Assembly (NCBI RefSeq): GCF_042767895.1
Contig: NC_091564.1
Location: 20,890,519-20,903,018 of the forward strand
Direction: 5' to 3'
From: Penaeus vannamei
Taxonomy: Eukaryota > Arthropoda > Malacostraca > Decapoda > Penaeidae
DNA: 12,500 nucleotides
A program made the position numbers and the translations under genes. Each line of letters begins with the position of its first letter. Position 1 is the stretch's first letter. A model generated the notes under the pieces. That model was not told the DNA's origin. It worked only from the letters and a program-made list of their open reading frames with translations, and ran no database searches. Shown one piece after another: positions 1 through 6,718 of the stretch.

Positions 1-252
1 ATTCACCTGCGAGCCAGCTACACTCCACTAACGTAATTTCCTACGCCGCAAGAAAAAAAAAACTTATTACCAACTGCAAACAAACACGGTGGAAAAAACG
101 AAAGGGGAACGTGACTGCCGCGCCAAGTTAGCGTAAAAGTGATAGGGTCCGTTCACCATCGCGCCGCCCAGGCTTTTCGTCATCCGCCCGCACGCTCACT
201 CCGCCCTTGACGCCGCCGCACTACAACAACTCGTGCTACTGGTCCGGCGGCC
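1..252. other. unique sequence without a convincing gene
   Basis: This stretch is non-repetitive, with an A10 run near 52-61. On the minus strand, a T-rich run followed by GCGGCGTAG (ending at 41) and CAG/GTGAAT (6-1) frame a possible 34-base exon at 7-40. A short minus-strand frame starting MTKSLGGAMVNGPYHFYANL is also present near 185-70. Neither is strong enough to call. Confidence 0.3.
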
Positions 253-275
253 TTTAAAAGGATCGCGTTTAAAAG
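253..275. promoter_or_regulatory. paired TATA-like boxes (TTTAAAAG x2)
   Basis: Two copies of TTTAAAAG start at 253 and 268, 15 bases apart, within GC-rich surroundings. TTTAAA is self-complementary, so the direction cannot be read. A TATA-type promoter is possible, but no coding start is seen nearby. Confidence 0.2.
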
Positions 276-362
276 CCCTTGAAGCACATCAACGCAGGCA
301 GAAGGAGATGGCTCGCGCTTTCTTGGCTAGGCCTCTGCCTTGCTCGCCCCCGCCTTATAGTT

Positions 363-434
363 CTGTCTGTATGTCTGTCTTCCCCCTCCCTCTCTCTCTC
401 TCCCTCTCTCCCTCCCTCCCTCCCTCTCTCTACC
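363..434 (+). repeat. CT/CCCT-rich simple repeat
   Basis: The tract consists of TCTG units followed by CTCTCTC and CCCT runs, with almost no purines after 378. It creates stop-free frames on both strands that are not genes. Confidence 0.9.
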
Positions 435-699
435 AGACCCATTTTGGCCCCGTCAGCACACGAGTCCATTCCCCGTTGTTCTGTGGGAGTGACCTTTCTC
501 CAACAATGGGCTCTCTGGCATTATTGTTCACCCTTTCGCAATCTGATTCATCTTCTTGAACATGTTCGAAAAAATCTGACAGCTTGCTCGATGAATTAGT
601 CGAATCTGCTACATTAATCCTACGACACTCACCCTTTGGATTTACTTGTCATTAGAGTTGCTTGTCTGTCTGCCCACATCTTTCGTCATTGATTCTCTC
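435..699. other. unique sequence, no gene identified
   Basis: Non-repetitive sequence of moderate GC content. It contains the 10-base palindrome GAACATGTTC at 558-567. On the minus strand there is a donor-like AAAGG/GTGAGT (627-632) after a very short open frame. No coding region can be supported. Confidence 0.35.
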
Positions 700-772
700 G
701 AAAACACATTCTCTTCTCTGTCTCTGTCTCTATCTCTCTCCCCCTCTCTCTTTCTTCTCCCCCCTGTGTCTG

Positions 773-805
<33 letters not shown>

Positions 806-820
806 TTCTGTCCCTCTCTC

Positions 821-875
<55 letters not shown>

Positions 876-1009
876 TCTTTCACACACACTCACTGTTTGT
901 CGTCTGTTTGTCTGTCTATCTGTCTGTCTGTCTGTCTGTCGGTCTCCTCTACCTCCCTCTTCCTCTCTCCCACTCCCTCTCCTCCTCTCCCTCCCTGATC
1001 CTTCCCACA
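700..1009 (+). repeat. compound microsatellite (TC)n, (TGTC)n, CT-rich
   Basis: Perfect TGTC units run from 773 to 804, perfect TC from 829 to 872, and TGTC again from 909 to 940. CTCC-rich sequence follows to about 1009. No AG dinucleotide is visible from about 900 to the one at 1040-1041. The long Ser/Leu/Cys frames crossing this tract are artefacts of the repeat. Confidence 0.95.
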
Positions 1010-1115
1010 CTGATCCGCCACCTGACCCGCCTTCCCCTGAGAAAGTACGGCGCCGGGAAGGAAGTCGTGACGCCGCCTCGCTGGGGCAAGGACGACATGC
1101 TTCCAACACTCCCAT
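1010..1115. other. GC-rich unique island, possible exon fragment
   Basis: About 100 bases of CpG-containing unique DNA lie between CT tracts. One plus frame reads IRHLTRLPLRKYGAGKEV followed by VTPPRWGKDDM, with AAG, GTC, GTG, GAC and GCC codons typical of coding DNA. A possible acceptor (CCCCTGAG, AG at 1040-1041) ends a long pyrimidine tract, but no good donor follows and other frames are also open. The family is not recognised. Confidence 0.2.
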
Positions 1116-1380
1116 CTTACCCCCCTCCCCTCCCCGGCGTTTTTCTCTCCTCTCGTCTCCCTTTCCCCTCCCTTCGTCTCACATCCACTCTGTTCTGCTC
1201 TCATCTCGTAATCCATTTTTTCGATTTTTTTTCTCTTCTCTCTCCTTTCTAACATCTTTTCTCGCCTCTCCCCTCTCTCGCCTTTTCTCTTCTCTCCTCT
1301 CTCCTCCTTCTTTATCCCCTTCCCTCCCGCTACACTATCTGTCTGTCTGTCTCTGTCTCTCTCTATCGCAACTATTTCTT
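1116..1380 (+). repeat. degenerate polypyrimidine tract (CT/TTTC-rich)
   Basis: The plus strand is more than 85% pyrimidine by eye, with interspersed CTCTCC, TTTTCT and TGTC units (1340-1360). It is a long polypurine/polypyrimidine segment and has no gene. Confidence 0.85.
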
Positions 1381-1960
1381 ATCACCACAATAAAAAATGT
1401 CGCAACAAAAGTCGATCCAAGACTGCCAAAGATAACGCCGGAGTCCCCCCCCCCCCCACCGCCGCGCCGCCGCCTTCGCCCCCACCGCAGCCGCCGACGA
1501 CGACGAGGCGACACCCAGTCAGAAAATGCAAGTGCACGACAGCCACCGTCGCCTTTTGTCCCTGTAACACAATGCCGTCGCCTCCCTCTCTCCCTCTCCC
1601 TCCTCCACCTCCTCTCCCTCTCTCTGCCCCCCCACCACACGCCCTTCCCCACCCCACACCCCCTACCACACGCACACTCCACCCACAGTGCACGTGCTGA
1701 GTAGCAACGGCACTTAAAAAGCTTGTTTATTACAATTCTTAAGTGTGTCCAAAGTGCGGTTCTGGAGCAAACCCTCGCCGTCGTTGTTTGTAGCTTAGTG
1801 TGTCGGGGGAGGGGGTAGAGGGGGGAGGGCGGGGTCGAAAGCAATGTGTTTACTTCTTAAGTGTTATGGAAACTAATTGATGCAAATGGCATTTATGTGA
1901 ACAAATAAAATAAAAAAATCACATAAAAACGTACACGGGCATATGTGCGTGTGTGCACCG
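1381..1960. other. mixed unique and proline-codon-rich sequence, no gene called
   Basis: It contains a C13 run (1445-1457), CCG/CGC triplets to about 1510, TCCC-rich sequence at 1575-1680 and an AT-rich stretch at 1855-1925. One plus frame ends in a Cys-containing segment (RKCKCTTATVAFCPC) and then Pro-rich repeats. This is judged a chance frame. Confidence 0.35.
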
Positions 1961-1976
1961 CCCTCCCTTTCCACTC

Positions 1977-1989
1977 TGACCTCTGACCC
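1977..1989 (-). promoter_or_regulatory. DR1 nuclear-receptor-type element GGGTCAGAGGTCA
   Basis: The minus strand reads GGGTCA, one spacer base, then AGGTCA, a full-consensus DR1 of the kind bound by RXR/USP- and HNF4-type receptors. A further GGGTCA half-site lies on the plus strand at 2000-2005. It lies about 500 bases inside the presumed first intron of the minus-strand gene. Binding is inferred from the motif alone. Confidence 0.4.
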
Positions 1990-2099
1990 AGCGACTCCGG
2001 GGTCATCTGTGGCACTCGAGAATGGAAGAAAAAAACAATGATTACACGGTCGCCTCGACATGCACACGGACTGACACACACTGACACACAGACATGGAG

Positions 2100-2445
<346 letters not shown>

Positions 2446-2454
2446 CGCCCGCAG

Positions 2455-2460
2455 ACTCAC
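2455..2460 (-). promoter_or_regulatory. 5' splice site (GTGAGT)
   Basis: The plus bases actcac read GTGAGT on the minus strand, directly after the AAG codon, so the junction AAG/GTGAGT matches the metazoan donor consensus. Within about 16 bases the intron becomes GC-rich, and after that it is GAGTGAGTGTGTG and long UG and GUGC repeats. Confidence 0.65.
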
Positions 2461-2517
2461 CTTGGTCTCATTGAACTTGTTGTAGGACAGCAGCACCTCC
2501 TCGCACCTGTACACCAT
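2461..2517 (-). CDS. coding exon with consensus splice donor, probable first coding exon, family not recognised
   Basis: Read on the minus strand, this 57-base stretch gives 19 codons, MVYRCEEVLLSYNKFNETK, with high-GC third positions (GTG, TAC, GAG, CTG, AAC, AAG, TTC). The last codon AAG is followed at once by GTGAGT (plus 2455-2460), a consensus phase-0 donor. The ATG at 2517-2515 lies in good context (AAC before, G after), and the same frame has a TGA at 2580-2578, which supports initiation here. The peptide is amphipathic and helix-like. I do not recognise the family. An alternative is an internal exon: pyrimidine-rich sequence ending in AG occurs just upstream on the minus strand (for example TGTGCCAAG before TTTACCGAG), and the frame stays open between that AG and the ATG, which would add residues such as SLPSFAN. 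The rest of the gene lies at lower coordinates. The only downstream exon candidate is a weak one at 7-40. Coding nature is likely; start or internal status is unresolved. Confidence 0.62.
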
Positions 2518-2546
2518 GTTTGCAAAGCTCGGTAAACTTGGCACAG

Positions 2547-2602
2547 GCAGAACACACTTAAGAGGCGGAACACTCTCTCAAAAGCGGAACACACTCTTGA
2601 AA
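2547..2602 (-). repeat. three imperfect 18-19 bp tandem repeats upstream of the minus-strand ATG
   Basis: The plus-strand cores GCAGAACACAC (2547), GCGGAACACTC (2565) and GCGGAACACAC (2584) are spaced 18 and 19 bases apart, with similar flanks (AAGAG, CAAAA, GAAAA). On the sense strand of the minus gene they read GTGTTCYGC. They lie 30-85 bases upstream of the ATG, within the likely 5'UTR or promoter. Confidence 0.55.
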
Positions 2603-2656
2603 ACACACGCGCCGCCCACGCCTGCTGTCTCGTGGGCGGGGAAGGGGGAAAGAGAG

Positions 2657-2776
2657 TCGATCTTCCTCAGATTTTTTCAGGCTGAAGGAAAATCCACAAT
2701 CTTTTTTTTGTCTCTTTTTCCCTCCTCTTTTCAAAACGCTTCGATCTTCCTCAGCTCTCTCGGACTGAGGAAAATC
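2657..2776. repeat. tandemly duplicated hairpin unit (about 84 bp)
   Basis: TCGATCTTCCTCAG occurs at 2657-2670 and again at 2741-2754, 84 bases apart. Each copy is followed by an inverted partner: CTGAAGGAAAATC at 2682-2694 (one bulged base) and CTGAGGAAAATC at 2765-2776. The second copy forms a near-perfect 12 bp stem (one mismatch) with a 10-base loop. Pyrimidine-rich sequence follows both copies. It lies upstream of the minus-strand exon. Confidence 0.6.
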
Positions 2777-3190
2777 TTCACAAATCTTCGTCCCTCTTCT
2801 TTATTCTTCCTTGTTGCTTGATTCCACTTTTTTTTTAACTCTCTCTCTCTCTCTCCGTCGTCACTCGTTCTACTCCATGGCGTCACTCCACTTCTCTCTA
2901 GTCACGCCCGGAACGAGCGCTCGATCGGGACATGCATCACAAGCTAGATTCTCTCCCTCTCCGACTTTTTTTTCTCCTTCCTTTTTGCGTTATCTTTTCC
3001 TTCGTATACCTTTATTCCAAGTCATTTATTCACTCACTAGAGAAAAGAAAAAAACGAAACCATGAAAATACTTCAAACTCGTCAAAGAAGGGCTCAAATA
3101 AGCCGCGGCAAGAATGCAATCCGTTACTTTCAAAATTAATTCTTATCGGTGACTCACTCGCGATATTCAGCCAGGCCTGTTGCTCCCTCG
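2777..3190. other. upstream unique region, no gene identified
   Basis: A pyrimidine-rich segment (2800-2870) is followed by unique sequence. The region could hold the promoter of the minus-strand gene, but no clear TATA box plus initiator was found. A small plus-strand frame (MKILQTRQRRAQISRGKNAI..., 25 codons from 3062) has no supporting context. A minus-strand GTGAGT occurs at 3157-3152 after CGCGA, a weak donor candidate for a non-coding first exon. Confidence 0.35.
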
Positions 3191-3222
3191 CCCGCCCGCC
3201 CAACCGCCCGCCCGCCCCGCCC
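3191..3222 (-). promoter_or_regulatory. GC-box cluster and potential G-quadruplex
   Basis: Seven C-tracts of three or four bases occur on the plus strand, separated by single G or AACCG. On the minus strand this is GGGCGGGGCGGGC-type sequence, which matches Sp/KLF GC boxes and the G3N1-7 quadruplex pattern. It lies about 680 bases upstream of the minus-strand ATG. Confidence 0.5.
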
Positions 3223-3555
3223 TCTCCCCGCTCCTATCGCTCCCTGATAACCGCCTCATCCTTATCCCCATCCTCGTCCACGTCTTCCCGTTCCTCTACT
3301 TGTTCTCTTCTCTTCGCATCTTCTGTTAATACCCTCTACCCCCTTCACTTTTCTTCGTCCTCCACCCGTTTCCTTATCTCTCTCTCTCTTTTATATCCTC
3401 TTTACCTTTCACTTTCCTTCCTCCTCCACGTGTTCTCCCCCTCCCTCTTTAATTCCCTTCCACCACCTTCTCATATTCTCCCCTCCCCTCCCCTTCCCCC
3501 TCCTCCCCCTCCCCCTCCCCTCCCCCATCCTCACATCCTCCTCTCTCCTTTCCTC
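3223..3555 (+). repeat. polypyrimidine tract (CT/CCCT/TTCC)
   Basis: Mostly C and T on the plus strand, ending in CCCTCC and CCCCTC repeats (3480-3540). No coding signal is seen, and frames through it are low-complexity Ser/Pro/Leu. Confidence 0.85.
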
Positions 3556-3619
3556 TAATAAATAATAATAAAATAAATATAATAAATAATAAATATTAAA
3601 TAGTAAATAAATAAATAAA
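3556..3619 (+). repeat. pure A/T block (TAA/TAAA repeats)
   Basis: About 64 bases contain only A and T apart from a single G near 3603, built from AATA, TAAA and TAAATATAA units and ending in four AAAT repeats. It sits abruptly between two nearly pure C/T arrays. Confidence 0.9.
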
Positions 3620-3753
3620 TGTCCTCCTCCTCCTCCTCCTCCTCCTCCCTCCCTCCTCCTCCTCCTCCTCCCTCCCCCTTCTTCTCCTCCTCCTCCCTCC
3701 CCCTTCTTCTTCTCCTCCTCCCTCCCCCTTCTTCTCCTCCTCCTCCTCCTCCA
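3620..3753 (+). repeat. (TCC)n array with an embedded 25-bp minisatellite
   Basis: TCC triplets run from 3621 and are interrupted by a 25-base unit starting at 3671, 3696 and 3721. The unit is CCTCCCCCTTCTTCT followed by C/T triplets. Copy 2 carries TCT where copies 1 and 3 carry CCT, at unchanged length. Confidence 0.92.
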
Positions 3754-4168
3754 AATAATATCGGCCTCTCAAGTGTCGCACTACCAAGGCGAGCCAAGGA
3801 ACGCAGTCGTAGGCCAAGTGTGGAGGAACAGCTGCTCCCTCCCTCCCTCCCTCCCTTACCCTCTCCTCTCTCTATCTTTTATTTTTTTTTTCTCTTTCTC
3901 TTTCTCTCTCGCTCTTCCCTTTTTATGTTTATCATCTCTTTATCTCCTTCGGCAAATCTATTTCCCATTTTCCCTTCAGTATCTCCTCTCCCGTTTCATC
4001 TATCCTTCATACTTCTTTTACTCGTTTTCCTCCCTTTCTTCTCTCTTTTCCCTCCCGCTCGTGCTCTTTTTCCCCACCTTTTTAATCCTCTTTTGTTCTG
4101 TTATCTCCCCCTCTCGCTTATCTGTCCTTCATTCGATTGGTTCAATCAATACATCTCTTGACTTAAAA
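3754..4168. other. short unique segment followed by T/C-rich sequence
   Basis: 3754-3830 is unique (ends of two chance frames). 3836-4110 is pyrimidine-rich with TTTTCTC and CTTTTT stretches, and 4111-4168 is AT-rich unique sequence. No gene is supported. Confidence 0.5.
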
Positions 4169-4289
4169 TTGAACTGAGAAAGAAAGAAGGAGGGTAAGGG
4201 AGAAAGAAAGAAAGGAAGAGAGAAAGAAAGAGAGAAAGGAAGGGAGAAAGAAAGAGAGAAAGAAAGAGAGAAAGAGAGAGAGAAAGAGA

Positions 4290-4374
<85 letters not shown>

Positions 4375-4379
4375 GAGAG

Positions 4380-4424
<45 letters not shown>
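4169..4424 (+). repeat. (GAAA)n/(GA)n purine microsatellite
   Basis: GAAA/GGAA units (4169-4296) pass into a perfect AG run (4297-4371). One AT interruption and one GC interruption follow, then a second GA run (4383-4424). Confidence 0.97.
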
Positions 4425-4428
<4 letters not shown>

Positions 4429-4662
4429 ATCAAGAATAAAGACGAATGAATTGAATAAAGAGGGCAAAAGGGCGAGTGAAACAAAAGAAAGCGGGGAGGC
4501 AATAAAGAAAGGGAGAGAGAGAGAGAGTGCGCGCGTGTGTGTGTGTGAGAGAGAGAAAATGAATTCCCCGCCAGAATTTAGGTTATTTCGTGAACCGTAT
4601 AAGAGTCGACCCCCCCCTCCCCATCGTTATTCCGAGGCCGTCCTGTGGGCGCGTTTCTAGGT
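4425..4662. other. unique segments around a GA/GT repeat
   Basis: Purine-rich unique sequence is followed by GA then GCGC(GT)n and GA (4511-4557), then about 100 bases of unique DNA (4558-4662) with an EcoRI-type GAATTC at the start and a C8 run. No coding evidence. Confidence 0.45.
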
Positions 4663-4835
4663 ACGAGAGAGAGAGAGGAAGAGGGAGGGGGAGGAAGAGA
4701 GGGAGACAGGAAGTGAGAGAGAGGGAGTGGGAGAGGGAGGGAGGGAGGGAGGGAGGAGGAGGGAGGGAGGGGAGGGAGGAGGGAGGGAGGGAGGGAGGGA
4801 GGGAGGGAGGAGGAAGGAGGGAGGAGTGAGAGAGA

Positions 4836-4894
<59 letters not shown>

Positions 4895-4990
4895 TGAGAG
4901 AGTGAGAGAGTGTGTGTGTGTGCGTGTGGGTGGGTGGGGGTGAGGGTGTGTGTGTGTGCGTGTGTGTGTGTGTGTATGTGAGAGAGAGAG

Positions 4991-4993
<3 letters not shown>
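4663..4993 (+). repeat. GA, GGGA and GA arrays turning into GT
   Basis: GAGA at 4664, GGGA/GGA units from about 4730 to 4827, GA from 4828 to about 4893, then a mix of GTGT, GGGT and GA units to 4993. The array is nearly all purine up to 4890. Confidence 0.95.
4928..4946 (+). promoter_or_regulatory. strong G-quadruplex motif
   Basis: GGGTGGGTGGGGGTGAGGG has four G-tracts with loops of one, one and three bases, the pattern known to give very stable parallel quadruplexes. It sits in the switch from GA to GT repeats. Confidence 0.6.
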
Positions 4994-5077
<84 letters not shown>

Positions 5078-5087
5078 ACGTGTGCGC
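4994..5087 (+). repeat. long perfect (GT)n array
   Basis: About 82 bases of uninterrupted GT, continuing into GCACGTGTGCGC. Alternating purine-pyrimidine order is kept over about 94 bases, so the tract is a Z-DNA candidate. Confidence 0.97.
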
Positions 5088-5680
5088 TGGGCAGTGTGGG
5101 TAGGGGAGGGTGGAAGGGAGAGGGAGAGGGTAAGGCACAGTAGTCACGGCACAGTATGATGGCACTCTTATGGCACAGATGAGAAGATTGCCCCAAACGC
5201 CCTACGCCAGCCCGCACCCCCTCCACCCCACGCCGCCCACCCCCTCCCCCAGCTGCCACGACCCATTTGGTTTGGAGGGCTCTCTTGCGCCTCTGCCGCC
5301 GCCCTCGCCCTCCACGCTCACTCTCCGCCCTCACTCGGAGAGGAGGCCGTGGAACGTTGTTTCTCCACGAAACGAATTCTGCTTCGCGCATTTTTTTTCC
5401 CCAAAATATAAACAAACATTCGGTCCGACGAGATATTACAAAGATAAGACAAAGACGAAACGTAAAGTGAACATAAACAAATCATATAAAAAAAAATGCT
5501 TCTACGACATCGTAACATTATTGCAAGTTTTGGACCTACGGTATTGGGCATGGCATACCCTTTGGGCAAATAATCAAATAATCCTTATCCATAATACATA
5601 ATAATTATCCATAGCCATAAGTTTCCTTTTCTATAAGCTACACCTCAATGTTATTTCATAAGCTGTTGGGACAACCCCTT
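5088..5680. other. unique sequence, GC-rich then AT-rich, no gene found
   Basis: 5160-5390 has CCCC/CGCC-rich unique DNA and moderate CpG. 5400-5680 is AT-rich, with short frames only. Nothing resembles an exon with splice sites, and no transposon domain was recognised. Confidence 0.4.
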
Positions 5681-5715
5681 CGTAAAAATAAAAAAATAAA
5701 AAAATAAAAATAACT
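5681..5715 (+). repeat. A-rich (AAAAAAT)n tract
   Basis: Short runs of A separated by T (AAATAAAAAAATAAAAAAAT). It could be the tail of an old retroelement copy or a simple repeat. No flanking duplication was identified. Confidence 0.7.
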
Positions 5716-5934
5716 AGAAAATAATTAACTTTGAATTCTAAAAGACATCACTCTCAAACACTCCAAACAAGCAATACGCAAGCAAATACAATCCTACTAT
5801 CAACACAAAGGTTCAAATTAAACCCTCCCTTTCCCCGCGCTTCCTTTCACAACAAGTGTCGAAATGAACTGCGCTCGAAGCTCACTCGCGGCGCCAACGA
5901 CATCCGGGAAATCTCGGCGATCGCGATGCACTTA
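5716..5934. other. unique AT-moderate sequence
   Basis: Unique sequence that becomes CpG-containing at 5870-5930 (TCGCGGCGCC, GGCGATCGCG). No gene is supported. Confidence 0.35.
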
Positions 5935-6205
5935 AGGGGCGGAGGGGGGGGGGATGAAAGGGGGATAAGAGATGGAGGAAAAATGATGAGTGAAAAAAGA
6001 GAGAATAGGAGAGAAGGGGTTGAGAGGAAAGGAACGACGGGGATAATGATGAAAGTAGGAGGAGGAGAAAAAAAAGTAGGTGGAAAAGGGGGTAGAGAGT
6101 GAATGAGAATCGTTGGAAGAGGAAACAAGTAAGAAGAACGAAGAAAAGGGAGGAGAAGAAAGAAGAAATGGAAGAAGCGAAGAATGAAGAGGAAGGAAGC
6201 GTTAG
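5935..6205 (+). repeat. degenerate purine-rich tract
   Basis: Nearly all A and G, with scattered T, starting with a G9 run near 5945-5953. The Lys/Glu-rich frame here and its longer extension to 6704 are probably compositional. Confidence 0.75.
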
Positions 6206-6718
6206 TGAAGACCCGAAATCCACCTGGAGTTCCCTTGGCTCGCTGCCGCCTTCGACCTCGCCCCGGACAGCAACCAATTCAATATACATTCTGTGCCAAC
6301 TATATTCAATGACCCTTGACCCAAGGAACGAATTCCTACGGACAATACCCCCAAGCACACACACTTATGAGGGGCACACGGACATTGCCACGAGCAAGCA
6401 CACACGCACACAAACAAACGAGTCCTCCCTCACCCACTCATTCACACACTCACTCGAACAGGCTCCCGCAGCCTTAAACATAGCGGATCACGAGGTCGGA
6501 AATACCTGCTTGTTCCCCCTTCTTCGTATGCTGCTGCCCTCACCCCCCCCCCCTTCATCACCTCGCCTGATACCCCCCCCCCTTCTCCCAATGTCCCTGC
6601 CGACCACTGTACCCCCCACCCCCCGTTCTATCCACACGCCCCGCCCACAGACACACGCATGTTGGCCGTCCCTTGTGCCCCTGCATTTTATTGCAATACT
6701 TTGAGTCCTTTCGGCCAG
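6206..6718. other. unique region before the plus-strand terminal exon
   Basis: Mixed unique DNA with CA-rich (6355-6460) and C-rich (6540-6660) parts and C11 and C10 runs (6543-6553, 6573-6582). A 201-codon frame (6099-6704) crosses it but changes character with each local composition, which argues against a gene. The 3' end serves as the presumed intron end (pyrimidine-rich TCCTTTCGGCCAG). Confidence 0.4.
6310..6322 (-). promoter_or_regulatory. DR1 nuclear-receptor-type element GGGTCAAGGGTCA
   Basis: The plus bases TGACCCTTGACCC read GGGTCA, A, GGGTCA on the minus strand, preceded by TTG. This is a complete DR1, close to HNF4/RXR-type sites. It lies about 400 bases upstream of the plus-strand terminal exon, in the presumed intron. 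Confidence 0.4.

Noticed and set aside
70..185. 37-codon minus frame MTKSLGGAMVNGPYHFYANL...
   Set aside because: It looks protein-like but has stops on both sides, no splice support and no recognised similarity.
558..567. p53-type half-site GAACATGTTC
   Set aside because: A single 10-base palindrome of a degenerate motif is expected by chance at this length.
1441..1700. Pro-rich open frame with RKCKCTTATVAFCPC
   Set aside because: The cysteine pattern sits between C-run and TCCC repeats and has no start or splice support. Judged chance.
646..1704. 352-codon plus frame
   Set aside because: It consists of Ser/Leu/Pro runs from CT repeats. Stops need purines, so pyrimidine tracts are open by composition.
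3062..3139. 25-codon plus frame MKILQTRQRRAQ...
   Set aside because: Too short, and no promoter, splice site or family resemblance.
4578..5415. Long minus frames rich in Thr-His and Ser-Leu
   Set aside because: They are direct translations of the GT and GA arrays, with no complex sequence or splice sites.
5481..5715. Retroelement 3' end with A-rich tail
   Set aside because: The A-rich tract is present, but no target-site duplication or element coding sequence could be recognised.
6099..6704. 201-codon plus frame
   Set aside because: Its composition follows each local tract (Lys/Glu in purine DNA, Thr in CA, Pro in C runs), and it is out of frame with the better terminal exon.
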